From positions 33,389,934 through 33,453,933 of the forward strand of contig NC_045138.2 of NCBI RefSeq assembly GCF_008831285.2: a stretch of 64,000 nucleotides of DNA, in the 5' to 3' direction. The DNA is from Nymphaea colorata (lineage: Eukaryota; Streptophyta; Magnoliopsida; Nymphaeales; Nymphaeaceae). The notes beneath the pieces were generated by a model. It saw only the letters and a list, made by a program, of their open reading frames with translations, did not search any database and was not told the DNA's origin. Each line of letters starts with the position of its first letter. Within the stretch, counting starts at the first letter, position 1. This document shows, in pieces, positions 1 to 18,395 of the stretch. The position numbers and the translations under genes were made by a program.

Positions 1-645
1 ATGCAGTTTATACGTCTACTGCAGCCCTTTATTATAGATGATAAACTTTCCGCGCCCTTCCCTGCATCTGTGATCTTCAAGCCAACCATTCAACGATTCC
101 ATCTCCGCCGAATCGGAGCCTTCAACAGCCTTCCGAGCACTCCACTTCAGCTCTTCCTGTCCCAACTCATACCATACTGCCATGCCAGTGACATCGCGAC
201 GCCTAAGAGAAAGTGAGCTTATGGTCATCCCTGTTTCCTTGTTGGCAGCGATCGACCTTCACCGACTAAGAATTTGAAGAACGGGACCAAGAGATTCATG
301 TGCAATACCCTCAGACGGAACCTTTAGTTTATCTAAAGTATTAATGCTTCTGATAATAATTATTAATAACAAAGAAGATAGAGATGTTAAAGCATTAGTT
401 CATGACGCCGTAGAATTCCATTCAAGTCCGATGAATCAGATGGGATATGCCCATGACATTCTGTAAAGATAAAATAAAAGATAAATAACAAATAATGACA
501 GTCCATGACGGGCATGCTCACTTAATCATCTTCTATTCATGCCATATCTTTTCGTTGACTTTGACAAATTTGATGCCTCAGATCTAATTGATTCCAGCTA
601 TATATTTATTGGTGCTCCGTTTTGGCGCAAGAACCACATGAATCA
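1..645. other. Upstream region of the first receptor kinase gene
   Basis: I recognise no gene here. Positions 16-228 can be read open on both strands, but neither product resembles a family I know and no splice context supports an exon. The last 300 bases are AT-rich. A TATA-like run lies at about 599-607, some 40 bases before the chosen start codon of the receptor kinase. It could be a core promoter only if the leader is very short, so I do not call it. Confidence 0.3.
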
Positions 646-3600
646 ATGAGCCAAAGGAGGGAACGGTTGATGCTTTGTGTTTGCGCTGCCCTTCTTTGCC
701 CCTTTCTGTCAAGGTTGTGCCATGGAGGGAACACATTATCCCCCGGCCAAGCCCTCAAGGGTAACGATGCCATCACCTCATCAGGAGGGAACTTCACCTT
801 GGGCTTCTTCTCCCTACCTACCAACAACAGCAAAACCACCAGTCCTTCACAAAAGCGATACCTCGGAATATGGTACGCAATAATCCCCGAACAGACCGTC
901 GTGTGGGTCGCCAACAGGAACAACCCGGTTCCCGCCAACGACTCCTCCGGCGGATCCTTCGAGTTTGCCGGCGACGGAGACCTCGTCGTCCTGGACGGAA
1001 AGGGGAGGGTCCTCTGGTCCACAAACTGTTCATCGACCAACGACTCCATTGCCACCCTTGAGGATAACGGCAATTTGGTTCTCCGCACCAATTCCAGTGG
1101 AGCAATCAAATGGCAAAGCTTCAGCAATCCTTCAGATACTCTGCTGTCTGGCATGGACATCACTTTCGATTTCGAAAAAATGACTGGCCAACTCTGGAGA
1201 TCGTGGAAAAGCCGCACAGATCCATCATCCGGCTCCTTTGCTTTTGGTATGGACCCAAAAAACGTGCTCCAGTGTGTCCTATGGAATGGGTCGGTCCCGG
1301 TCTGGCGTACCGCGCAGTGGACCGGACAGTCCTTCTCAGGCATACCAGAAATGTCTAACAGTTATGGCTGGGCCGAGGGGTTCAGATTCGTCCCTACCCG
1401 AAACGGGACTAGGGTTGAGTTCAGAGAACCTTCCTCGGCCAGTGTTGGGTACACGAGGTATGTGGTGAAACCGCAAGGTCAGCTAGCGTTGTACTCGTGG
1501 GAGAACGAAACCGGTCGGTGGGTACAGGACTGGGCCGCGCCAGTGAACGCATGCGCTACCTATGGCAGGTGTGGCCCATCCAGCGTGTGCAGCGAGGGTA
1601 GCCTGACTCAGTTTGCCTGCAATTGCTTGCCTGGGTTCAAGCCCAGCGGGTCCGGTGGGTGCGTCCGGTCGGTCCAGCTTGGGTGCGGTAGAGACGACGG
1701 TTCGAGTAATAAGGATGATTTTAAAAAAGTGGCGTCGGTGAAGCCTCCCGATGGGGTACTTCGGTTGGTCCAAGTTGCTGACGGCCTGGACGAGTGCCGG
1801 ACGATTTGTTCGAAGAATTGCTCGTGTACGGGACATGCTTTAGTTGGCGAAACTCTGTGTATGATGTGGTTCGAAGAGGACTTGGTGGACATGCAGCAGT
1901 TAGCGAGTGGAAGGGGCGTGGACTTCTATGTTCGTGTGGCACCCGATGTACCGAGCCCATCAAGTAAGAGGCTAATTGGTTGGTTCTTTGCCTTCAAGGG
2001 AAGACAAAGGCCCGCCGCCCTTACTTACATAGCAACCATTCTTTTAGTTTTTTCCCGCTAATAACAACTCTTCTCTGATCATGTTTTGGAAGATTAATGC
2101 TCTATGTTGGAAGGGCAGATGCGATTCTGCATGTAAGACTATAACATAATATGCAGCGTGTAACTTGATGCAAGTTTCTGTTGGGGCGTCTTCTTCACAT
2201 AATTTAAAGATAATTTATATCAATGCGTTACGTTTTATAGATTTGATAGAGTTGGCTGGCTTCCCTGCAGACCATCATGTGCTTTTGTTCAGCATCACTC
2301 ACTAAAAACAGCCGTGACTTTAATCTCTGGTCTTTCTGCTTCTTTTATTTCCGGTCATACATTTTAAAGAAAATGAAGAATAAAATCTTGAAGGAATCCG
2401 TCTTTTATCCTGCCTAAGGCCTCACCCTTCTTCCTTTGCTGTTTACAGCTAAAGAACGCAGGAATATATTGGTCATCGTATTATCATCAGTAGGCTGTTT
2501 GGGTGCGATTTTGTGTTTGGTATGCATCTACCTTTTATGGAGACGTCAGACCAACGCAAGAGGTAAATTTTCATTTTCAAAGGAATAATGCATTTAAATC
2601 CAGGATCAAACTAAAACTAAAATTAATGGTTATATATATAAATAAAATCTAATACATTCTCTTAGTATATGAGATAACTATTGCCGTTCGGACTAGGACT
2701 GAATGGAGAACTCTTGGAGGACCAGCCGTTTCATGCAAGTACCATCCAAGAAGTAAGAGACTCTGAGTTGCCGTTATTCGATTTGAAGACGATAATGGCC
2801 GCAACAGACGATTTTGCCACCACAAACAAGCTTGGAGAAGGTGGCTTTGGGCCAGTTTACAAAGTAACTAGAAAGTCACCTCTGTTTCTCTCATTAACAT
2901 TGACATAAGGAGAACAACTTTACTGCTGTTTTATTTAATTTCCATATGCAGATGTGATGTAAATGGTAGGCCCATGAAGTTTTGTGGTTGCATGATTCAG
3001 GGGGTACTGGCAGGTGGACAGGAAATAGCAGTGAAGAGACTGTCAAAGAGTTCAAGGCAAGGTTTTGAGGAGTTCATGAATGAGGTGGAGGTGATTGCTA
3101 AGCTTCAGCACAAAAATTTGGTCAGACTTTTGGGGTGTTGTGTACAAGGGGAAGAGAAAATACTGGTATATGAGTATATGCCCAACAAAAGCTTGGACTT
3201 TCTATTGTTTGGTTTGTCTCCCTCTCTCTCTCTGTTTCCTTTTCTCTCTTTTTGCTATTTTCATCCATAGGCAACGTAACTGGTAGGCAGTGAAAGCTTC
3301 GTTGAAAGATTTGTGGGTACTTATTTCAAGGGCTTATGATATCTCCTGCTACAAGCTAAACAATGGGCCACACTAATTTTTCTGATCGTGCAGGCCTCAG
3401 TTTTGCCGACAAGCAAGGGTTTACTTTCACCTTGCACTACAGCTCTATAGTACTATAAACCCAAGAGAAATGATATCCTTTTGTTAGGAGGAAAGGGCAT
3501 TCTTTAATATAAAATGGACGCTGTCTGGCGATTCGGCTGTGCTTTAGATGTAGATTGGCCAACCTCCAAAAAATTGACACTTCTATAAGCGTTGATCTTT

Positions 3601-4770
3601 TTGGTTAGTTGAGAGATGCACCAATGTTTAAACATGTATAAAGGACATGCTGACGAAATAACTTATCTTGTTGACATTAGTTTGAGTATTCTTTATCAAC
3701 ACTTGAAATCAAATAGTCAAGCACGCATTTATAAATTAATAAAACGCAGACACATTTTAAAGATTTTTCAGGCATTTAATTTAATTGTTGTGGCTTATAG
3801 GCTTCATACGTTTATTTGTTCTTTTGAATCCTCTAATAATTTAAGACCCGACGGTTAGCGCACCATTGGATTGGGAGCGTCGATTCCAGATCGTGATGGG
3901 GACAGCGAGAGGTCTGCAGTATCTTCATCAGGAATCAAGGTTAAGGGTCGTCCACAGGGACCTCAAAGCCGGCAATATACTGCTTGATGAAAGGATGAAT
4001 CCTCGCATTTCAGACTTTGGCCTCGCCAGGATCTTTGGGGCTGATCAGACTCAAGTCAACACCCACAGAGTAGTTGGGACTTAGTAATCGACCTTCTCTC
4101 CCTCTCACCCTCTTTCTCTCCCCTGGTATATGATTAATGATTTCCTTCCAATTCTAACACTACATTTCGTGTGGCTTAATGAGATGCAGCGGGTACATGT
4201 CTCCAGAGTATGCCTTGGAAGGTCGGTTCTCAGCAAAATCAGATGTCTTCAGTTTCGGCGTCATCGTGTTGGAGATCTTGAGCGGTCAAAAGATGACGAG
4301 TTTCAGGCACAAGGAACTCTCCCTCAACCTTTTAGGACATGTAACGATCATGAGACCTGTTCTTTATTATAACTAGTTCTCTTCTAGCTACTAGATTTTC
4401 TCCTCCTTTTGGTTCTTATTTTTATCTTCCATATTGATGGTGGACTTTATAGGCATGGAAATTATGGAGGGAAGATCGAATAATAGACTTCCTTGATCCC
4501 ACTTTGGGTGGTATCTGCAATTCGGACCAATTCCTGAGGTGCATAAACGTGGGCCTTCTCTGTGTTCAAGAAGGCACAGCAGATCGACCATCGATGTCCT
4601 CCGTGGTTCTAATGTTGAGTAGTGAGCTTACCAACTTGCCTCAACCAAAGCCACCTGCTTACTCTTTAAGAACGGCTCCTGGGGATTCTGATCTGCCCAG
4701 CTTTCCCGACCATGAAGATTCAATCTGTTTAGTGAATGATGTCACGGTTTCTAGTATGGAACCTCGTTAG
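646..4770 (+). CDS. G-type lectin S-receptor-like serine/threonine kinase, intact, 7 exons
   Basis: Predicted exons are 646-1963, 2449-2562, 2697-2863, 3001-3211, 3846-4083, 4190-4340 and 4453-4770. All junctions are GT-AG, the phases match, and the total of 2517 nt encodes 838 residues. I chose ATG 646 because it opens a hydrophobic signal peptide. Residues 1-27 are the signal. A B-lectin domain ([11 protein letters not shown]), an S-locus glycoprotein domain, an EGF-like Cys cluster ([10 protein letters not shown]) and a PAN domain ([10 protein letters not shown]) follow. A transmembrane helix spans about 445-469. The kinase has GEGGFG at 524-529, Lys545 in AVK, HRD at 640-642 and DFG at 660-662, so it should be an active RD kinase at the plasma membrane. 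The residue after HRDLKA is Gly rather than the Ser seen in the paralogues here. The ligand is unknown. It is the only + strand receptor in the window and is clearly diverged from the others. Confidence 0.9.
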
Positions 4771-5326
4771 AGTTGGAAGAATTATGACATGGGAGAAGCC
4801 ATCTCAAATTAGAACCAAATTTAATTTACTTCAACGGTCAGTATCTCTAACGCAACTGCAAAAAAATTGTGGGCTTATCATGTTAAGTAAAGCCGATGTT
4901 CTGAATTTTTCTCAAACTCAAAGTGAAGTTTATGTCATGATGTATTCTGAAATGCACTACTACCAGGTTACTAGTCAGAGACCTGCCTTGGGCGGGCAAT
5001 GGCTTAGCCATAAACAGTACTCGATCATCTTATTTTTGTGAAACAGGTAAACAATGCATATTCATATTATATTTTCAAATTTCAACACTAACACAGAGAA
5101 TGAAACGAACGTTCACCCTGTGAAGTTGAAGTTCACATTCCTGGTGGATCTCCCCATCACATAAGATGCACCCGGAAAGAGCAACCCCACTTTGACATAA
5201 GAAAAGTGAAGACATAAAATACAGTGGCATAAGAAAAGTGAAGACATAAAATTCAGTCTTTCTCATGACCTTAGTAGCACCAAGAAGCGTTGGAGTACAC
5301 TAAACATGGCCGAAGGTCCAACACAT
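4771..5326. other. Convergent intergenic spacer
   Basis: This 556-base spacer separates the stop codons of two tail-to-tail receptor kinase genes and should hold both 3' untranslated regions. I see no further gene. A roughly 33-base stretch around 5185-5257 (AAAAGTGAAGACATAAAAT and flanks) occurs twice in tandem. Confidence 0.5.
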
Positions 5327-11111
<5,785 letters not shown>

Positions 11112-11210
11112 AGCAGCAGACAAAAGCTTTGAGGAAGGGAGGCAGGAGAAGTAGTGAATGAGAGGATCACATGAAACTAGAACCCAATGAGTGAATATCT
11201 TGCCGCGGTG

Positions 11211-11218
11211 ATTTTATA
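11211..11218 (-). promoter_or_regulatory. Candidate TATA box
   Basis: Read on the minus strand this is TATAAAAT, about 100 bases upstream of the start codon at 11111. That spacing would give a leader of roughly 70 bases, which is normal for a plant gene. It is the best core promoter candidate in the window, assigned by motif and position only. Confidence 0.5.
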
Positions 11219-11219
11219 G

Positions 11220-11815
11220 AAGTGGATTGAACAATCTCTTTGATGAAAGAAGTTAGAGATTTTTTAGCCATCTGCAAGCCATCAATGATGCTTAAATACC
11301 CCTCAACAACCTTGTTGCTATGATATCTGGCTAAAAAAACATAAAAAAAAAAAAAAGTAGCTGAAACCCCTTTTTACAGGGTCCACGGAGTAAGCAACAC
11401 CAAATTTCGGATACGTAAAAAAAATGAGGATTTGAAATGCTCAATATATGGCCAAAACCTCATATTTGAGGTATGACGGGAAGGGGTCTTGCCACTACTG
11501 GTCCTGTCTTTCAAGTGATTGCTATTTCCTAGGGTTTCTTTTACGGCCGAGACTTCACTATTCAACTCTCCTCTGCCGATGGTCTCACATCTGCAGGACT
11601 TTCCGTCCACGGCTCCCAGCATCTCCCCCGACAGCCTTGGCCCCATCGGTGATTGCTGCATTTGGCGGAGCATCCAAAGATTTATAATCAGCATTACAGA
11701 CTATAGTTCCTTGATTTGTATAATATTCTTCAACTGTTCCCTTCGATTCATGGTGAGCTTCATTGTCGTGATACTTGATCCGTCACATGCAGTAATTTCA
11801 AAGCATAAGTCTCAA
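11220..11815. other. Upstream region without a recognised gene
   Basis: This interval lies between the candidate promoter of the 5.3-11.1 kb receptor gene and the duplicated block that starts near 11816. Open frames of about 100 codons exist on both strands around 11374-11860, but their products resemble nothing I recognise and have no repeat or domain pattern. An A-rich run lies at 11342-11356. Confidence 0.35.
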
Positions 11816-13700
11816 AATTTTCTGTTCGTTTTGATTCATTTTGTACTCCAAGAGTCTTAAGATCGGTTTACAAATTTTGAAAACAAGTTTTAGGTTTTAA
11901 CCCAAAAAAAAAAAAAAAAAACTAACAAATCGATCGGATGATTAGGTTTGGAATGATTTTAAATCAATAACCGACAAAAAACAAAAACAAAAACAATCAA
12001 CTAGATGTTGGGGCAAAAAAGAACGCTGTTACCACCGTCGGACTTTTCTGAAAATCCAGGGAAAATTTTGAAATTTCCAGCATTACATCAGTCAATTTTT
12101 GGTTGGTTTATCTCTGTTTAGGCATCTCCAGCATTTTAGAACAAAGCTTCGTGAGTTTTCGCGTTGATTTCGTCCAAACATTTTGTTGTCCCTCTCTGCT
12201 CGAGTTAGGCTGGAGCCTACTTTATCGGCAGGGAAGGGCGTGCTCACCTAATTCCACGTCGCCTATCTACTGTTCCCAACGTGTGAATCAAGACTTGGAA
12301 ACGACAATGTCCACATTAATTGAGATGCTGCTATCTATTGCCTGTATGATTAAATGCTTAATTTGTCTTGGGCAAGCGAAAGTTCTTCTGTGATTTGATC
12401 GATTTATAATATTTCACTTCCCCTGATTTCCTTTCTCCTTTATTATGAATACAACTTCGATTTTTTCTTTTTTGGATCAGGGAAACACCACTTGAGGTGG
12501 GTGGGAGACTTATCCACGCATGGACATGCCAAAATTTAGGTCCCTCTCACATTTTTTAATTGCCTTAAAAGAAGTTGGTGAAGTAAGGTCAAGTTGCAAC
12601 TAGCCGGATTGCACCAGCAACGGGGGTGCAATTAAAGGCTGGACAATTCTTCGATCGGCACGACCGGCCGCATAGTTTCAACTTTAGCTGCTCCCTGTCA
12701 AATCCAGTGATCCATTGGTTTTAAAAGACATACTTATTATAACGCTATATTTAACAAAAAAAGGTTTAGTTTTGTATTTAATATTGTGAAAGATTTTGAA
12801 TGTCTTAAAAATAAGCTGGTTAAACTATTGTTTTGATTTCTAATCTTTTTGGAACTGTATCTGAAGTTGCTAGATACGGATTGGGAAAGATAGGCAACAA
12901 GGTTGTCTCATATAACTTATTTCTCTTGTTAAGTAAATTATAAAAATATTCCTATATGGTTATTCTCCAAAAAACATGTGAAACAGCGTATTTGAAGGCG
13001 TCAGAGTCCGATATCGACCGTGAAATAAGTGAGATGCATAATAATTGACTGACGATTTACTTTAGCTAGTGAAAAAGTAACCAAAATATTCTTTTATGAA
13101 GAAAAGTAAGCAGAATTTCTTCACCGTGCCATCCAACTAGCCTATTTAATGGAGTGGACATCCCCATGTGCTGATCAACCCTAGGCAAAGACAAGTCAAT
13201 AAAGAAATCAATTCTGATGCTATCTTTTTACTAGCTAGAGTGATAAAACTCTTTACAGATTTTGTGAAGAAATCTAAAGTTTCAAGAGTGCTGTTCATGT
13301 ACATCAGCTTTGTTATCCCAATTGACAGGAGTGAGTTTTCTCTTCGACTACCCTACCAGAACAAGAAACGTCCATTTCTTATGCGTTCGCCATAAAAAAG
13401 CCGGTTGGTGTAGATGGAGCAAGTCGCCGGAGGCATTATTCTCCTTCCAAAATGAGATACCGATCCAACCTAGTGATCTCTTGCCCGGACAAAGGGTTGT
13501 ATATCCTTTGAATTTTGCCACTTGGAGAGTTCATCTGAGATTTACCTTGGCCTTTGAGCAGCATTTCCATGCAGTTAAAGTTAAGTTCTATTAATTAATC
13601 TTCTCCTATGTCAGTATTTAAAGGATATCGCATCTGCAGTTTGGGAAGTTACTTGACAGATTAACTAATTTTCATGTAAGTAGATATTGATCTCTCGCTC
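11816..13700. repeat. Duplicated block, copy 1 (partner near 42.5-43.25 kb)
   Basis: Several stretches match 42496-43255 in the same orientation. These include the segment with TCTTAAGATCGGTTTACAA before a poly-A run (about 11820-11940 versus 42500-42610). They also include the region around 12955-13140 versus 42780-42965 and that around 13440-13690 versus 43000-43255. Within it, about 12310-12610 instead resembles 52340-52650, upstream of the pseudogene. The block is therefore a mosaic of flanking sequence from the 42-53 kb locus. No intact gene is seen in it. Confidence 0.65.
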
Positions 13701-14979
13701 ACCCCTGAAATATGGTGTCACAGAACATCTATTTCATATATGCAGCAATCCCTGTTTCTAATTACTTTTGCATGCAAACATTCAACAGCGAGTTTGGTGC
13801 ATGACTGGCAACATTTTGGATATCTAATTTAGCCTGTTTTATCGTTTAAGTAACCCTGTAAAAATCTTATAAATATAGTTATCCAAGGAAACTAATTTGG
13901 CAATTTTCTTGGTTTGTATCATGTCCACCACACCTGCACCTTTAACATATAATAAAGAAAAAAAATTCTAAATTCCATTACCTGATCCGCTCACGTAATA
14001 TCTGTTCAACAAAGTTGAATAAGTCTCAAAGCCCGACAAAGGCCACATTTCTTGCAACATTCTGAGATTTTCTGGCTTTAATAATATTTAACTTATTAAG
14101 TTTAGGAAACGCATGGTTTGCATCATACAACCCACATAAATCGACTGATAGCTACCAAGTAGAGTCTTCAAAAATATGTCGTCTTTAATTGGATTTGGTT
14201 CCTGTACCACCTCTCCCTCTCTCTTGGGAACTATATCTATATGGCAGTCAATATGTACGTCTTATGTAGGGCCAATACTACTCAAGAATTTTTGGCACCT
14301 CTTTAATTCCGCTTTGCACAACTCTTTATCACCTTTCGCTTTCTAATATATATATATATATAACACGAAAGATTGAGAGTTGGTTTGACTGATAAGGCGG
14401 GGCTAAATCATTCATTCAACCAACGGTTTTGCCATTACTACCCACCTTCGCCCATTGAATCTCTCTTGCACGTTCCTTTCATGTCAATTAATTATCAATT
14501 AACTCACTCTCATCGTGTAAGCCTCAAATTTAAGGCCGGCTGGCCGCTGTGGGGCTGCCGTGGAGGTTGATTGTAAACGAACTTCCATCTCTGTTTATTT
14601 AATCTTTTTCTATCTGATGCCCACCCGCGCACTCAACCGTTCAAATTCACCTCCGGGGTGTCTCTCTCTTTCTCTTTGTTCTTGTGTTTAAGAGATTTTT
14701 AATCCTCAAATTTTGTTATGCATTTCTATTTTATTAGTTCTTTCACTTTTTCTCTTTCACTGACTTGATCTACCAGATACATTGACCAGTTTAAAATTGA
14801 GGACTTTTTCAATTTAAGATCAGAGTGAAAAGCCTATAGTCGATCGTCAGAGTAAGGAAGCTGCATTTTTTAGATCGTTAGATGCGGTAGGATATATTCT
14901 CCATGCAACATGCAAGAAAAATAAAAATAAAATCAAATTTGAATTTGTACCATCATGCGCAAGAAGCAGGTGACGTTAC
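13700..14979. other. Intergenic sequence; right part duplicated from pseudogene flank
   Basis: From 13700 to about 14450 I see no gene or clear repeat apart from a short TA run near 14345-14361. From about 14455 to 14979 the sequence matches 49670-49979, the intron immediately downstream of exon 1 in the third receptor kinase. A shared marker is GGAGGTTGATTGTAAA at about 14561 and 49763. This is the non-coding side of the lectin-exon fragment that follows. Confidence 0.55.
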
Positions 14980-15456
14980 CTGATTTTCCGGAACTTGCAA
15001 CCAAGAAAAATATGCTGTCTGCAGTACTATCAGTGGTTCCTTTCACGAGATTATTGGGCACATCTCCTTTCCATGCGTGGAACAGGTACCATCTCGGTAA
15101 GAATAAGCTGTGCAGAGCAGTCGGTCATTGAAAACAATGGTTAGAAGCACGTTTAATTGACAGCTTACTGCTTAGTAAAATAATCGCCTTCACATTGCAA
15201 TTTGTTCTTCCTCGTGCACCCACCGGAGCAAGCGTTTGATTACCACTCTTGGGCTGATGCAGGTTCCAAACCGTCCAAGCGCTCACACATCTGCATGTTC
15301 TGCTTAGGCTCGTTATTAAAGACCCCGAATGTTCCACAAACAGCATAGATATCACACTGTTGCGACCAGAAAACTTTCCAGCTCTCAGTCGGTTTGTTCC
15401 ACGTTGCTAGCTTGATCTGCCCATTCACATCTATCTTAGTCCTTGTCAGCGACACA
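14980..15456 (-). pseudogene. S-domain receptor kinase exon 1 fragment (3' part), disrupted
   Basis: Minus-strand sequence encodes the C-terminal half of a lectin-receptor ectodomain: S-locus glycoprotein end (LTRTKIDVNGQIK), EGF-like (CDIYAVCGTFGV) and decayed PAN residues, ending at a conserved exon 1 donor (14979-14978). The frame breaks within the PAN region and family cysteines are replaced. The 5' side of the exon, with signal peptide and B-lectin domain, is missing: homology stops at 15456, where a retrotransposon LTR begins. It is closest to the exon 1 end of the pseudogene at 49980-50490. No kinase exons lie in the right order, so it cannot make a receptor. Confidence 0.8.
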
Positions 15457-16620
15457 TGTTAAAACAAAGGCTTTACATGAAACGGCTGAAGGTCACGGTG
15501 AAAAATCTCTTCCTAAAAATAAACAAAAAAGAAAGAATTCTTTAAGAGTTGCCATGTTTATCTAAATCAATAACCATCATTACTGGACCTTGCTGTAACT
15601 CAAAAAATGCATCAATAAAGAACTCTTTCCTTGGAGAGAGAAAGAGTATTCTCTTTAGTTTAGCAGAACCGGGTTAATTGTTTGTGGTATCAGAGCTATC
15701 TTTGATTCATCATTGTGTTCATCATGCCATGGTGCAAATTCAACCACGTCTGGCTCAGCCGTCAGAGCTATCTTTGATTCATCATTGTGTTCATGGTGCA
15801 AATTCAACCACGTCTGGCTCACCCGTGGCTCTGCCCCTAATCCAAGAACTCATTGAAATGCATTTATCTTTGATTCATCATTGTACGTCTGGCTCAGCCG
15901 TGGCTCTGCTACTAATCCAAGAACTCATTGAAATGCATTTTTCAGCTTAGTTTCTGTCAGATTGAATAAAAAGCATTTTTTGTTATCGTGCTTTCTGATC
16001 ACCGATGTGATGAAAAGTCAAGCCTTACATACAAAGGTACGTTAGTGGTTTTATTGATGCTCTCCCTGTGAATATCTTGATGGTGTTCAATCCAAAGTAT
16101 GATACATGGGAACATGGAGACCGGTTAGCCTTGAGTTGGATTATAACAACTGTTCGAACTTATTTTACCTTAGCTAATTTCTTACACCAAGGTTCTTTTC
16201 AGCCTGTGTGCTCTTGAACAAACAATATGTCTCACAGTTTAATTTCAGTTGACACATGATTTACGAAATGTGAAAAAAGGTGACATGCTCACGACGGATT
16301 ACTTGAATCAAGTTAAGTTTCTGCAGGACTCATTAGTTATTGTCAATCATGTGACTTCTGATTTAGATCTGATTCTTTATACTTTTAATAAATTATCTAG
16401 TGAATATGAAGCATTTATGACCAAAGTTACCACCTTCAAGCAATTACCAAGTTTTTTGACATGCTGGTCACTTAAAAGAATGGTCTTAGCATTTTTGCGT
16501 AACCATCAAACACTAACAGTGACTCCCATGTTGTAGCCTTTGTGGCCCAACGTAGGTGAGGCCGAGGCAGCTTCAACTATCAAGAGATAAAGGTGGTAGC
16601 TGTGAATGGTGACCGCAGCC

Positions 16621-16674
<54 letters not shown>

Positions 16675-16720
16675 GTGGCCATAGTGGGCGTAGAAACAAT
16701 AATTCAATGGCTCTTGCTTT
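15457..16720 (+). mobile_element. Ty1-copia retrotransposon remnant (5' LTR end, PBS, partial gag)
   Basis: The element begins with TG exactly where the lectin-exon homology ends. At 15685-15696 it carries TGGTATCAGAGC, the classic primer-binding site complementary to initiator Met tRNA. About 16030-16540 decodes to copia gag fragments (YVSGFIDALP, then LALSWIITTV and DYLNQVKFLQDSL), with stops and frame changes between them. The leader (about 15697-15950) contains three imperfect copies of a 70-100 base unit with ATCTTTGATTCATCATTGT. No protease, integrase or reverse transcriptase and no second LTR are visible, so it is a truncated, dead copy. Confidence 0.75.
16621..16672. repeat. (ATA)n / (AAT)n trinucleotide microsatellite
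   Basis: About 17 AAT-type repeats sit within the gag remnant of the copia element. In the gag frame they would encode a run of asparagines. Confidence 0.9.
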
Positions 16721-16727
16721 GAGACGG

Positions 16728-16915
16728 CTTGGCATGCTCCTTTCATGTCAACTCATTCTCATTGAACTCCCATGCAACTCGACTTGTATGTAGAAAGATA
16801 TAGAAGCTCGGCCCCTTTCATTATCTCGGATATTGGGGCTGATTATATATATATATATATAAACATACAAGTTGACTTTCCACAAGGATGTTCTCAAGGC
16901 GTTGCGGGACCATAG
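16728..16915. repeat. Duplicated fragments of the 49-52 kb region
   Basis: The start (GCTTGGCATGCTCCTTTCAT) matches 49668-49690. About 16838-16915 matches 52260-52330, including ACTTTCCAC and the GATGTTCTC stretch. Sequences about 2.6 kb apart at the pseudogene locus are adjacent here, which indicates deletion or rearrangement during or after duplication. A TA run lies at about 16845-16860. Confidence 0.6.
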
Positions 16916-16919
16916 AAGC

Positions 16920-18395
16920 CCACGAGCATTGTCATTGCACTCCAGTAAATTACATTTCTGAAAAAAATCTATAGTAGAGTTTCCACACATTCCAGTCAAA
17001 GTAAGAGGCCAGAAGCCCAAAATAACGAAATGCAGTTATTGAATTGGGCGTTGTAAATTATTAATTAATTTGATCAGCTCATAAATGCAAAAGCTTCACG
17101 TGCGGTATGTTTAATTTTACAAAATTTTATAAAATAATTTTCTTATGTTTTAATTTTTTCACATATTGTTTCATTTGCTTTTTTTTTTTTTTACTATAAT
17201 ATTTTCTAGCCGATTTTTTGCCGATTCAGTTACATTGCCATCACAAGACTTAGTGGTTAACGCAATCGACACTCTGTGCCTAAATTGTGATATTCTGAAA
17301 AGGTCGATTAACTTTTATCAAGTCATGACTTCTAGGAATGTACTAGTTTAGTTTTCCTGTTTGTAAGAAAACAAGATTTTTCAGCGGGAGAAGATCATGC
17401 ATGCACCAATTCCTCCAAATCAACTCTGACCATCAAAAGCATAATCATCTCATCAGTTAGAGTAGTGTCCTAATTTTGGTTTATTATGCACTGCAGAATC
17501 ATTAGGAGGATGCATGTATGTATACACTGTAGCGTAATAAATTTTCAGAAAATTAACCCGCCCGCTTCCACTTATTACGTTCTTTTATCCCGTTTGTGTG
17601 GCTTTAAGTGGTGACCTAAAAATGGGTTTGACATAGCCTTGATCTGCCCATTTCAATCGCATACGTTGTTCATTGATTCCATTCTCCTATTAATGCAGAG
17701 ACGTCGACATGTATCATATGCTTACTTCCTTTTAAGAAAAAAAAAAACGTTAAATTGTGCTAAATATTCTTCGTTTAATTTGTGAACTCGATATATATAA
17801 TATTTAATTAGCCCTCAAATTCTTTTTACTTTTTCATATGTTATTTATTTATTTTTTTTAACATGATCTCCGCTGTCGATTCAGCTTGAGGTTGGAGGAG
17901 TACACGGCTAAGAACAAGTCGTCACGTACGGTAGCAACTCGCATCTGCACTTTTTCAAATAATTGTAATTTATCAACTTTCAAAACATTTTTCTTCTGCA
18001 TATCATGATATGTTTTTCACATCAGAGCAAAAATTAAAACTGCTGTCCCAATGATTCTTCACTTTACTCCTGACTGAACACAATACACATTGGAAAAGTG
18101 TATGCTTTAGAAGCTCAATAGTTGTTGGATCGATAAAATTTAAAATTCGTCACTCAAAAGATCATAAATCATTGTCTAAACCATCATAAACTGTTGCAAG
18201 TTGACTCTCTCTCTTTCTCTCTCTCTCTAATTAGATTTTTATCTGTGCAGTGCCTGGTGGCCTTGGCTTTGTGCAGTTTGTGGATCCTTTAAATTTTGCC
18301 ATGATTCTTTAAATTGGCGGTTGCGGCTGTGCTTGTGTGTGTTCTCACTTCTCAGCTTTCAATTTCACAAATTACTTTGTGTTTCAGAGGAGTTT
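16920..18395. other. AT-rich sequence without a recognised gene
   Basis: I see no coding region, RNA gene or clear mobile element here. Several poly-A/T runs and a CT-rich tract near 18205-18228 are present. The interval is an insertion relative to the related 42.5-44.3 kb copy, where the two flanks are nearly contiguous. Confidence 0.5.

Noticed and set aside
1-228. Overlapping open frames on both strands at the left edge
   Set aside because: There is no recognisable domain and no splice or promoter context, and the two frames mirror each other. A partial exon from a neighbouring gene cannot be excluded.
606-1343. Long minus-strand open frame (about 245 codons)
   Set aside because: It lies antisense to the lectin exon of the first receptor kinase. 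That exon has clear domain motifs and matches its paralogues, while the antisense product resembles nothing.
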